DNA of 6,319 nt, from the NCBI GenBank assembly GCA_004173415.1, contig SEHC01000120.1, positions 1 to 6,319 of the forward strand. The letters are read 5' to 3'. Shown here piece by piece: positions 1-5,822 of this stretch. A program made the position numbers and the translations under genes. How positions within the stretch are numbered: position 1 is the first letter of the stretch; every line of letters begins with the position of its first letter. The DNA is from Lysobacteraceae bacterium. Its GTDB lineage: Bacteria; Pseudomonadota; Gammaproteobacteria; Xanthomonadales; Xanthomonadaceae. Under the pieces are notes generated by a model. It did no database searches. It saw only the letters and a program-made list of their open reading frames with translations, and was not told where the DNA came from.

Positions 1-1013
1 AACTCGGCGCATGCGATCCAGAACAGGCGCCAGCGCTGGTACCAGAGCGGCGCATCGACCATGCCGTACACGCCCTGCAGCACGCGCATCACTTCGGCCC
101 GGTTGTTGTCCTGGTTCTGCAGCCAGGCATTGGCGGTCTTCTCGTAGTGCGTGCCCGAGACCAGCCAGCGCTGCTCGATGCTGATCCGGTCCTGGAAATG
201 CAGCAGGGTGTCGGCCGACGGCATCAATCCGCCAGTGAAGAAGTGGCGGCCCATCCAGTTGCCTTCGCCCTTGGCCTCGAAGAGGTACAGGAGTTCGCGA
301 TGGCAGAACAGGTGCACGAACAGCTTGCCGCCCGGCACCAGCCAGCCAGCGATCCGCGAAAGCAGTTCCTGGTAGTTGCGCATGTGCTCGAACATCTCCA
401 CCGATATCACCCGATCGTAGGCTTCGTCCTGCAGCCGCAGCTTGTGGACGTCGGCAGTGATGACTTCCACGTTGAAGATCGCGCGTTCCAGGCATTTGGC
501 CTCGATGAACTCGCGTTGCATTTTCGAGTTGGAAACGGCGGTGATCCTGGATTCGGGGTATTGCTTGGCCATCCACAGGGTCAGCGACCCCCAGCCGCAG
601 CCAAGTTCAAGGATGCGCTGCCCGTTGCCAAGCTCGGCGCGCTCCCCGTACAGGCGCAACATGTGTTCTTCGGCCATGTTCAGGCTCGTGGTGGCTTCGT
701 CCCAGTAGCAACTGCTGTACTTCAGTTGCCGTCCCAGGCAGAGCTGGAAGAACTCCGGCGGAAGCTCCTGGTGCTGGCGATTGGATACCTGCGCCTCGAC
801 TGCGAGGGTGCTGCTTCGCAATCCTTCCAGCCAGGCTTGCTGGCGGGCGAAGACCTCGTCGGCGCCGCCCTTCCTTTCGTCCTTGAGGCGCTGTGCGCAC
901 TGCCGACGCATGCCCAGCCGGACCAGGTTGTCGGGCAGGCGGCCGGATTCGGCAAGCCTGGTGGCAAGGCTTTCCTTTTCGGTTTCCACGATGAAAGGCG
1001 AAGGCGAGGACAT
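1..1013 (-). CDS. CFA-synthase-like SAM-dependent methyltransferase (3' end outside window)
   Basis: The 337 visible codons encode a class I SAM-dependent methyltransferase of the cyclopropane-fatty-acyl-phospholipid synthase superfamily, nearer the CNMT-like branch than classical Cfa. Seen: an N-terminal helical region (about 1-95), then LKYSSCYW (97-104), the SAM-binding loop ELGCGWGSL (136-144), EMFEHMRNY (206-214), FFTGGLMPS (258-266), HYEKTANAWL (289-298) and a near-terminal WRLFWIACAE (328-337). Family members with this layout are only slightly longer, so probably just the last few residues are missing. The ATG at 1013 is favoured because GGAG lies 5 nt upstream. It sits 21 nt after the DUF1295 stop, so the two are surely co-transcribed. 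The likely substrate is an unsaturated fatty acyl chain or lipid in the membrane, methylated at or near the double bond; this is inferred from the family. The alternative is an N-methyltransferase. The frame is open to the window edge. Confidence 0.9.
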   Translation of the reverse strand, partial: MSSPSPFIVETEKESLATRLAESGRLPDNLVRLGMRRQCAQRLKDERKGGADEVFARQQAWLEGLRSSTLAVEAQVSNRQHQELPPEFFQLCLGRQLKYSSCYWDEATTSLNMAEEHMLRLYGERAELGNGQRILELGCGWGSLTLWMAKQYPESRITAVSNSKMQREFIEAKCLERAIFNVEVITADVHKLRLQDEAYDRVISVEMFEHMRNYQELLSRIAGWLVPGGKLFVHLFCHRELLYLFEAKGEGNWMGRHFFTGGLMPSADTLLHFQDRISIEQRWLVSGTHYEKTANAWLQNQDNNRAEVMRVLQGVYGMVDAPLWYQRWRLFWIACAE

Positions 1014-1034
1014 GCGGACTCCAGGGGATGGATA

Positions 1035-1814
1035 TCAATGCTTCGGGGGAAGCGGTACGAAAGGACTGGTGGTGCGCTGGTATTCGGCATAGTCCTGGCC
1101 ACGCGAGCGCAGGGCCTGTGCCTCGGTGTATGGAATGCCGGTGACGCGATACAGGAAGGCCAGCATCAGCAGCGGGCCGATGAAGCTGGCCACCACCCAT
1201 GGCGTGCCCAGGCCGATGGCGAGGAACACATAAGTGAACCAATGCACGAACTCGAAAAAATAGTTGGGGTGCCGCGAGTAACGCCAAAGCCCGCTGCGAC
1301 AGGTCTTTCCGGAGTTCGAAGGATCCTTGCGATGCCTCGCAAGCTGATGGTCGGCGATGGCTTCGCCCACTACCGCGGCCATCCACACCACGACGGCGAG
1401 CAAGCTCCAGACCGTCCAGCGTGCCACCGGGTTCTGCGCAGCGATCCAGAACGGCACCGAGAAGAAAGCCACGAACGCGGCCTGAGCCTGGAAAAACAGG
1501 AAGAACCTGGACTGGCTGCCGTTCCAGCGCTTGCGCAGGTTGCGGTAACGACCGTCCTCGGCTTCGCTTGAAACCCGCACCGCCAGGTGACTGGCAAGAC
1601 GGAGTCCCCACAAACCGCCCATCACGCCCACCATCAGGCGGGGCAGGGGGGCACCGGAAGCCACCAGTGCGAAATAGATCGCCGCCAAGGCCATGCCCAG
1701 GGACCAGAGCACGTCGACGAGGCCCGCGTTCCCGGTCTTCCGCTGCCAGAGCCAGCCCCCCGCCATCATCGCCGAAGCCGCCAGCAGCACCCACAACAAC
1801 GGCCAAGCATTCAT
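1035..1814 (-). CDS. DUF1295 family integral membrane protein (steroid 5-alpha-reductase-like)
   Basis: A 259-residue polytopic membrane protein of the DUF1295 / steroid 5-alpha-reductase C-terminal superfamily. Seen: several hydrophobic segments (about 4-20, 30-52, 60-75, 104-125, 133-152, 190-225), EAIADHQLARHR (151-162), the hallmark GLWRYSRHPNYFFE (175-188) that in relatives lies at the cofactor site, and a C-terminal SRGQDYAEYQRTTSPFVPLPPK tract (from about 237). The length is normal. A TTG three bases upstream (1817) is possible, but the ATG at 1814 has better spacing to GGAG (7 nt) and overlaps the TGA of the preceding small ORF as TGATG, implying translational coupling. In many gammaproteobacteria this family is encoded beside CFA-type methyltransferases in fatty-acid modification clusters, so reduction of an unsaturated or oxidised lipid intermediate is likely. 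The exact reaction is unproven. Confidence 0.93.
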   Translation of the reverse strand: MNAWPLLWVLLAASAMMAGGWLWQRKTGNAGLVDVLWSLGMALAAIYFALVASGAPLPRLMVGVMGGLWGLRLASHLAVRVSSEAEDGRYRNLRKRWNGSQSRFFLFFQAQAAFVAFFSVPFWIAAQNPVARWTVWSLLAVVVWMAAVVGEAIADHQLARHRKDPSNSGKTCRSGLWRYSRHPNYFFEFVHWFTYVFLAIGLGTPWVVASFIGPLLMLAFLYRVTGIPYTEAQALRSRGQDYAEYQRTTSPFVPLPPKH

Positions 1815-2038
1815 CAAGGAACTCCGCTGAACAGGCGAGGGGAACCGCAGCCAAGCTGCAGGGTGGACTTCTCAGGCAACTCTTCGACCGCTCCCCAAAA
1901 CGTCCTGAACATTAGCAGCTGCGAGCGGACCCAATCTGTGAAACCCACCGCACCCCAGCGCTTGCGGAGCTTGCGCGCGTGCCGATGTCTGTCCGCCAGC
2001 CACATACCTGGGATTCCACCTACATGAACCACATCCAT
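1814..2038 (-). CDS. small hypothetical protein overlapping the DUF1295 start
   Basis: Not recognised. The 74-codon frame runs from an ATG at 2038, or 63 codons from an internal ATG at 2005. The frame closes upstream at a stop at 2084-2086, so it cannot be much longer. The core is rich in basic and aromatic residues (RHRHARKLRKRWG, then FTDWVRSQLLMFRTFWG), with no signal peptide and at most a short amphipathic or hydrophobic stretch. Support: the TGA at 1814-1816 overlaps the ATG of the DUF1295 gene by one base, a usual translational-coupling arrangement, and third codon positions are about 70% G or C, which is modest. The 2038 ATG lacks a good Shine-Dalgarno; the 2005 ATG has AGGTGGA about 10 nt upstream. 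It could be a small accessory protein of the lipid operon, the tail of a decayed gene, or a chance frame. Confidence 0.4.
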   Translation of the reverse strand: MDVVHVGGIPGMWLADRHRHARKLRKRWGAVGFTDWVRSQLLMFRTFWGAVEELPEKSTLQLGCGSPRLFSGVP

Positions 2039-2122
2039 GACCTGACGGTCGCAGGCCGGCTGGGCCGATGCACCTGGCCACGATCATTGCCCATGCTTGG
2101 GACCCTGGAGCCGATGTTGGCC

Positions 2123-2128
2123 AGGAGG
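2123..2128 (+). promoter_or_regulatory. strong ribosome binding site of the secreted protein gene
   Basis: AGGAGG lies 6 nt before the ATG at 2135. It is a near-consensus Shine-Dalgarno and fixes the start of the 141-codon gene over upstream frames. Confidence 0.75.
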
Positions 2129-2134
2129 AAGTAA

Positions 2135-2560
2135 ATGCAGAAGTGGATTCTCGGGGTCGCGTTTACGGCCGCACTGTTGGCTGCCGGCGCAGCCAGCGCG
2201 CAGGCCGTGCACAAATGCGCCAAGGGCGGCGAGGTGAGCTACCAGTCCGCGCCTTGCGATGCGAGCCAACGCACCGTGCGACGCTGGGAAGCAGCGCCGG
2301 AACCGCAGCCAACCGATCCGCCACGTACCGATCAGGCCCGCCGCAACAAGCTCGAACCGGCCCGCGTACCGGCTGCTTCTAAGCCGCGGGCCACCGCACG
2401 CCGCCATTCGGCATCTCCGGCGAGCCCTGCCGACAAACGCTGCGCCGCGGCCAAGGCACGCCGCCGGGCCAAATTGGAAGCCGTCGGCCTCAAGCGCAAT
2501 TTCGACCTGTTGCGGAAGCTGGACGATGCAGTGCACGCCGCATGCTCCGGATCGGCCTGA
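2135..2560 (+). CDS. small secreted DUF4124-like protein, intact copy
   Basis: A 141-residue exported protein of unknown function. Seen: a Sec-type signal peptide (MQKW, then a hydrophobic core, with a likely cut after ASAQA at about residue 24), then VHKCAKGGEVSYQSAPC (25-41), which fits the short Cys-X(n)-Cys module of DUF4124 proteins. A Pro/Arg/Ala-rich linker (about 50-100) follows, then a basic helical C-terminus with KRCAAAKARR and LEAVGLKRNFDLLRKLDDAVHAAC. There are four cysteines in the mature protein (28, 41, 103, 137), suggesting two disulfides in the periplasm. A second copy of the same architecture starts at 3720 on the other side of the methyltransferase gene. It converges with that gene, leaving 17 bp between the stops and no obvious terminator hairpin. 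DUF4124 proteins have no settled function; a periplasmic structural or binding role is only a guess. Confidence 0.85.
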   Translation: MQKWILGVAFTAALLAAGAASAQAVHKCAKGGEVSYQSAPCDASQRTVRRWEAAPEPQPTDPPRTDQARRNKLEPARVPAASKPRATARRHSASPASPADKRCAAAKARRRAKLEAVGLKRNFDLLRKLDDAVHAACSGSA

Positions 2561-2577
2561 TCAGCTTGCCGGCGCCC

Positions 2578-3453
2578 TCAACCCGCCAATTCGAAATAGC
2601 CACCCTGGTATGCCTGCACGTTGCATTCCTCATGGAAGGGAATGTGCACGTGCCGGTCCGCAAGCTCCCACTGGTCCCTTAACTGGTAACCCAGGTCAGC
2701 CATCGCGCCCACAAGCCGGGGCAGGCTCCCGATGCGGTAGGGGCAGATGGCGATGCCCAGGTTCTGCAGGGTAAAGAAACTGAGCTGCAGGTGCAGGGGA
2801 GTGAGGTTGAAGATCACATGGCGGGGGCGCCGCTCCAGCATCGACAACAGGTCGGGCAGGCTGTAGGGAAGGTATTGAAGGGCGCCCGTGCTGATCAGCA
2901 GGTCCACGCCGTCGGCGTCCTCGGCCTTGCCGGTGAAGCGAAGGTTCCGCGCCTCGCCGCGTCTTTCGGCCAGCCGGGCGCCGGCTTCGCGGACATGGCT
3001 CAGGTCGTGTACGCACCAGTCCAGGTCCTGCGGGAACGGCAGGTATCGCTTGAAGCCGTAGTAGGCCACGCCGATGTGCCCGCCCAGGTCCAGCACCTTG
3101 CGCCCGCCGCTGCGCATGACGTGGTCGACCCAGTGCAGGGCGGGGTAATCGCAAGCGCGGAGCTGCTGAAGCTGGCCCAGATACATCAGGGGAGCCTGCT
3201 CGACGTCATAACTCGACGGAATCGCGTCGGACGCCAGCGCCTCGGCGGCATCCTGGGCCTCGCGGTAGCTGGCGAATACGCCGTAGTAGAGGTTTCCATG
3301 CTTGTACGGCCGCTGGAAGTAGCGTCGATACATCGGCCTGGCCAGCGCGCTCAAGCCCGGCAACTCCATCGCTTCACGGGCAATGCGCACCAGGCGAAGC
3401 CGCTGCGACGGCAAGTCCGCAGACCGGGGGAGCCTTGTTGCGCTCGCGACCAT
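2578..3453 (-). CDS. TIGR04325-family putative methyltransferase
   Basis: A 291-residue protein resembling the TIGR04325 putative methyltransferase family, whose members often lie in surface-polysaccharide or capsule loci. Seen: a family-typical entry YYGVFASYREAQDAA (56-70), a region ending in ALHWVDHVM (105-113), a Rossmann motif I VLDLGGHIGVAYYGF (120-134), an acidic strand end WCVHDLSHV (146-154), and LLISTGALQYLPY (185-197), the usual post-motif strand. The C-terminus HIPFHEECNVQAYQGGYFEL (270-289) is also characteristic. Length is normal or slightly long because of about 40 N-terminal residues. The start at 3453 has GGAGG 8 nt upstream. It stands alone here, with no glycosyltransferase or sugar-nucleotide gene in the window, and is flanked on both sides by opposite-strand genes for secreted paralogues. 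The substrate is unknown; a sugar or lipid-linked glycan is an inference from family context. Confidence 0.88.
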   Translation of the reverse strand: MVASATRLPRSADLPSQRLRLVRIAREAMELPGLSALARPMYRRYFQRPYKHGNLYYGVFASYREAQDAAEALASDAIPSSYDVEQAPLMYLGQLQQLRACDYPALHWVDHVMRSGGRKVLDLGGHIGVAYYGFKRYLPFPQDLDWCVHDLSHVREAGARLAERRGEARNLRFTGKAEDADGVDLLISTGALQYLPYSLPDLLSMLERRPRHVIFNLTPLHLQLSFFTLQNLGIAICPYRIGSLPRLVGAMADLGYQLRDQWELADRHVHIPFHEECNVQAYQGGYFELAG

Positions 3454-3719
3454 TGCACCGGCCTCCGTGTACGACGTAGGTCAAACGGGGCAAGCTCCGA
3501 CACCCGGCCATGAGCGGATCCAGGCAAGCAGGAGGCGGCGGCCTCGGTTGGCTGGCCCTGGAAACTGCCAGTCGGCGCCTTGGCGCCGTGGCGATTGGCA
3601 GGGTTGCCATGCCGCCCTGCAAACGGTTCTTCTACCAGTATTACCCGACGCATCCGGCGGTACCGCATGGGCCGAAGCCAAGCGGACGCCAGTGGTATTC
3701 TCCGTCGCGGAGGTAATTC
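3454..3719. other. divergent intergenic region
   Basis: These 266 bp separate the start of the minus-strand methyltransferase (3453) from the start of the plus-strand secreted-protein copy (3720), and must hold both promoters. I see no convincing -35/-10 pair. Short frames here on both strands look non-coding. The one clear structure is the nested inverted repeat at 3565-3601. GGAGG at 3709-3713, 6 nt before the ATG at 3720, serves the right-hand gene. Confidence 0.6.
3565..3601. repeat. nested inverted repeat in divergent promoter region
   Basis: The inner palindrome CGGCGCC-TT-GGCGCCG (3573-3588) has perfect 7-bp arms. It is enclosed by CTGCCA (3565-3570) and TGGCAG (3596-3601), which also pair. 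No T-run follows on either strand, so a Rho-independent terminator is unlikely. A binding site for a dimeric regulator of one or both divergent genes, or a GC-rich structural element, is possible. Confidence 0.5.
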
Positions 3720-4190
3720 ATGAAAGGAATCGCTATCGTCCTGGCAGCCATGGCGGCACAGCCTGCCTGGGGGCAACAAGTCCACAAGTGCATTGGCGCA
3801 AAAGGCGCGGTTTCATACCAGTCACAGCCGTGCTCAATTTCCGAGAAGCCGGCCAAGACATGGGACGCAACCCCTGAGCCGCCGCCGACCAACGCGGAAC
3901 TATGGCGGCAGCACCATGCCAGGGAGCAAGGCAAACGCGATTCGGCGTATCTCAGGTCGTTGGCAGGACGCACCACCGCCACAGCTTCCGGCGCAAGCAT
4001 CCCGATCATCGCGAGCCGCGACCCATCGGCCTGCGAGGCTGCGAAATCCAGCCGGGCGCGGACCCTCGAAGCCGTGGCATCAGACGTACTCATGATCTGT
4101 TGCGGTCACTCGACGAAGCGGTTCGTAAGGTCTGCAGATAGCAGCAGGCGCGATGCATCTTCGATGCAGTCAATCAAGCCAGTCGGTTAA
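3720..4190 (+). CDS. small secreted DUF4124-like protein, second copy with frameshifted C-terminus
   Basis: A paralogue of the gene at 2135. Seen: a short signal peptide (about 1-19, ending AWGQ), VHKCIGAKGAVSYQSQPC (21-38) matching VHKCAKGGEVSYQSAPC of the other copy, TWDATPEPPPT (47-57) matching RWEAAPEPQPT, and SACEAAKSSRARTLEAV (103-119). After codon 119 (GTG, 4074-4076) the homology leaves the frame. The literal reading continues to a stop at 4188-4190 as an unrelated 37-residue tail (156 aa total). The expected helix GIRRTHDLLRSLDEAVRKVC lies in the overlapping frame at 4076-4138, with a TAG at 4139-4141. Adding one G near 4076 gives a 140-residue protein against 141 in the intact copy, restoring the fourth cysteine. 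So this is either a recently damaged pseudogene, a phase-variable G run, or a base-calling error. The start is fixed by GGAGG 6 nt upstream. Confidence 0.78.
   Translation: MKGIAIVLAAMAAQPAWGQQVHKCIGAKGAVSYQSQPCSISEKPAKTWDATPEPPPTNAELWRQHHAREQGKRDSAYLRSLAGRTTATASGASIPIIASRDPSACEAAKSSRARTLEAVASDVLMICCGHSTKRFVRSADSSRRDASSMQSIKPVG
4076..4141 (+). pseudogene. displaced C-terminal segment of the second secreted paralogue
   Basis: Read in the frame beginning GGC at 4076, this encodes 21 residues (GIRRTHDLLRSLDEAVRKVCR) and a TAG stop. It aligns position by position with GLKRNFDLLRKLDDAVHAAC of the copy at 2135-2560. It is out of frame with the upstream gene by one base. No slippery heptamer typical of programmed -1 shifting is present, which favours mutation or sequencing error. 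Confidence 0.75.
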
Positions 4191-4789
4191 AAGGCTCAAT
4201 GCAGGCGGAAGGGCCAGCAGAAGCGCCACCGGAGGGGAGCCAGCCCAGTCCACGCCATTTTCATGAATTTCGCATAATGCATATTATGTTTACCCAGTTG
4301 CAGTGGACCGGTGTCTCGCCACGGCTTGCTTCACCGGCTTACCCCGTTTCCCGGATGCAGAAAGGCCCTTCGACCTGCCCAACACGCCAGTTGGGCCGAA
4401 CCCGCACTTGAACAGGATCCGCTCGGCGTCCGGACGCATCGGCCTGTGCGTTGCTGGCTCGTCCAGATCATCGGGACAAAGCCCGGGCCAGGTTCCGCAA
4501 CGGGCCAGCCGCCGTGTATCCGTTCAACGCCGTGGCCTGGTGGTCTGCCGGCAGCAAGATCAGTCCGGCGAAGTGACTACCAGCGACTGCCTCGATCAGC
4601 CGGGCGGCAGCCAGTCACGCCTGTCCAGGTGCCAATCCAGTGGAAACCGGCTCAAGCCGGAAGCCGCCCTGCGTGATCCGTGCGGACATCACTGCAGGGA
4701 ACCGGGACTGGACATGCAGCAAGGCATCCCCTGCCCCGAACCCGGCGATGCGGCCCGCGCTCGCCGACGTGCCGCTGATCCAGCCTTGA
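4191..4789. other. gene-poor stretch without recognisable coding sequence
   Basis: About 600 bp with no frame on either strand that reads like a protein. Open plus-strand frames here (for example 4303-4848 and 4311-4676) give Arg/Pro/Ser/Cys-rich translations without a hydrophobic core, motif or ribosome binding site. This is typical of open frames in GC-rich non-coding DNA. It holds the AT-rich palindrome at 4273-4288 and ends at the putative ECF promoter. It may be the remains of a decayed gene, but I cannot name one. Confidence 0.6.
4273..4288. promoter_or_regulatory. AT-rich operator-like palindrome
   Basis: CATAAT-GCAT-ATTATG has perfect 6-bp arms around a 4-nt centre. It sits in an AT-rich island (about 4257-4294) inside otherwise GC-rich DNA. 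The form resembles operators of winged-helix repressors (ArsR/SmtB or MarR type), but no such regulator gene lies in the window. No recognisable gene begins immediately downstream on either strand, so the regulated gene may be lost or unrecognised. Confidence 0.4.
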
Positions 4790-4816
4790 TGTCGATCCGG
4801 GCCGCGGCGGTTCGTC
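4790..4816 (+). promoter_or_regulatory. putative ECF42-type sigma factor promoter
   Basis: TGTCGA (4790-4795) is followed after 17 nt by CGTC (4813-4816). This agrees in both boxes and in spacing with the ECF42 target consensus as I recall it (TGTCGA at -35, CG[A/T]C at -10). It lies just upstream of the YCII/DGPF-type gene, the known target of ECF42 factors, and an ECF42-like sigma factor is encoded third in the same operon. A start site near 4822-4826 would give a leader of about 40 nt to the ATG at 4866. It is the only such pair I found in the window. Confidence 0.62.
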
Positions 4817-4865
4817 GCTGCAGCAGAACCGTCAACTACCGCCGGTGAGGCACGGGAACGCCAGC

Positions 4866-5243
4866 ATGAGAGTCATGGCCCTCTTCAAGGTGGAACCGGT
4901 TCCTGGTGCCGAACCGTTGACCGGCGAACGAGGGATGGCCGGGTTGGCAAGGTTCAACGGGGCCTTGGCCAAAGCCGGTGTTCTGCTGGCCGGTGAAGGC
5001 CTGGATCCCGGTTCGACGGACAGGCGCGTGCGTTTCTCCGGCAGCCACCGCACCGTGACCGTGGGGCCATTGGCGCAATCCGGGCAGCGAATCATCGGTT
5101 TCTGTCTGCTGCAGGTCCGGTCCATGGAAGAGGCCATCGAATGGATCAGGCGCTGCCCGAATCCCTGCGAAAGTGATTCGGAAATCGAGATCCTGCAGGT
5201 ATTCGAGGCCGACGGCTCCAGAGCGCAGCGGCTTGCGCCATAG
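4866..5243 (+). CDS. YCII/DGPF-family protein
   Basis: A 125-residue cytoplasmic protein of the YCII-related (DGPF) superfamily, with a dimeric ferredoxin-like fold. Seen: an N-terminal strand MRVMALFKV (1-9), a helix ending AKAGVLLAGEGLDP (35-48), RVRFSGSHRTVT (54-65), the signature region VGPLAQSGQRIIGF (66-79) and the highly typical LLQVRSMEEAIEWIRRCPNP (81-100), ending EIEILQVFEAD (106-116). Oddly, the signature that is normally DGPFAETKE is eroded: Asp becomes Val, Phe becomes Leu, and ETKE becomes QSGQ. The ATG at 4866 is chosen because families begin with this strand; an in-frame GTG at 4845 would add seven residues, and neither has a strong Shine-Dalgarno. It is first in an operon with a VOC protein (75 nt gap) and an ECF42 sigma factor, and is probably that factor's main target. 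The biochemical role of DGPF proteins is unknown. Confidence 0.87.
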   Translation: MRVMALFKVEPVPGAEPLTGERGMAGLARFNGALAKAGVLLAGEGLDPGSTDRRVRFSGSHRTVTVGPLAQSGQRIIGFCLLQVRSMEEAIEWIRRCPNPCESDSEIEILQVFEADGSRAQRLAP

Positions 5244-5318
5244 CCCCAGGCGCCGCATCCATACCAGCGCCCGCACCGCCTGCAACAAAGCACCCCCGGC
5301 ACCGACCAGGAGAACACC

Positions 5319-5753
5319 GTGAAGCTCAACACCTACCTGAACTTCGACGGCAACTGCAAGGCTGCCTTCGAGACGTACGCGCAACTGCTTGGCGGGAAGG
5401 TCATCGCGATGATGAGCTATGCCGACTCGCCAGGCTGCGAAGGCATGTCGCCCAATGACACGGGCCTGATCATGCACGGTTGCGTGCAGCTTGGGGACGA
5501 CGTGCTGATGGGAACCGACAGCACCCCGGATTACCCGTACCAGCCGATCAGGTGCGCCTACGTGACCCTCAACGTGGATGAGCCTGCGGAAGCGGACCGG
5601 ATCTTCGCCGCGCTGGCCGAAGGCGGCAAGGTGGAAATGCCCATCCAGGAGACCTTCTGGGCAAAGCGCTATGGGATCACCGTCGACCGCTTCGGCGTGC
5701 CGTGGATGGTCAACTGCGTCAGTGAAGCGTGTCCTCCGCAAACCGTTTCCTAG
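5319..5753 (+). CDS. PhnB-like VOC family protein
   Basis: A 144-residue protein of the vicinal oxygen chelate superfamily, PhnB/YjdN-like branch (COG2764 type). Seen: the opening TYLNFDGNCKAAFETYAQLLGG (5-26), GCVQLGDDVLMGTDS (54-68), YVTLNVDEPAEADRIFAAL (81-99), and the closing QETFWAKRYGITVDRFGVPWMVNC (110-133), which is diagnostic. Length is normal. Translation starts at GTG (5319) with AGGAG 6 nt upstream. VOC folds bind a divalent metal and act in isomerisation, epoxide opening or dioxygenation, or only bind small molecules. No substrate can be read from this sequence. It lies 75 nt after the YCII gene and 69 nt before the ECF sigma gene on the same strand, a frequent partner set for ECF42 factors. 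Confidence 0.92.
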   Translation: MKLNTYLNFDGNCKAAFETYAQLLGGKVIAMMSYADSPGCEGMSPNDTGLIMHGCVQLGDDVLMGTDSTPDYPYQPIRCAYVTLNVDEPAEADRIFAALAEGGKVEMPIQETFWAKRYGITVDRFGVPWMVNCVSEACPPQTVS

Positions 5754-5799
5754 TTGCAGGGCAAGGCGTCTGCTCGCCACGCAGCTTGCATCGATGCGG

Positions 5800-5820
5800 C
5801 GGCGGTGTTCATATCCGCCG
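5800..5820 (+). promoter_or_regulatory. hairpin directly before the ECF sigma start codon
   Basis: CGGCGG (5800-5805) and CCGCCG (5815-5820) can pair around a 9-nt loop, ending 2 nt before the ATG at 5823. No Shine-Dalgarno is seen at normal spacing. The structure may limit translation of the sigma factor or make it depend on ribosomes leaving the VOC gene. It could also be chance in GC-rich DNA. Confidence 0.35.
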
Positions 5821-5822
5821 TC

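Noticed and set aside
147..1571. 474-codon open frame on the plus strand
   Set aside because: It is antisense to the methyltransferase and DUF1295 genes, both of which have clear family motifs and ribosome binding sites. Long antisense frames are common in GC-rich DNA, and the translation has no recognisable motif.
607..1854. 415-codon open frame on the minus strand
   Set aside because: It overlaps the DUF1295 gene and part of the methyltransferase gene in another frame on the same strand, and reads as Arg/Pro/Gly-rich sequence without domains.
2561..2577. Possible bidirectional terminator between the convergent stops
   Set aside because: Only 17 bp are available, with no stable stem and no T-run.
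2791..3513. 240-codon open frame on the plus strand
   Set aside because: It is antisense to the TIGR04325 methyltransferase, whose Rossmann motif and C-terminus are clear.
4070..4080. Programmed ribosomal frameshift in the second secreted paralogue
   Set aside because: No slippery heptamer and no clear downstream stimulatory structure. The intact copy at 2135 needs no shift, so mutation or sequence error is simpler.
4303..4848. 181-codon open frame on the plus strand in the gene-poor stretch
   Set aside because: There is no ribosome binding site, the composition is rich in Arg, Ser, Pro and Cys without a hydrophobic core, and it would run through the likely ECF promoter into the YCII start.
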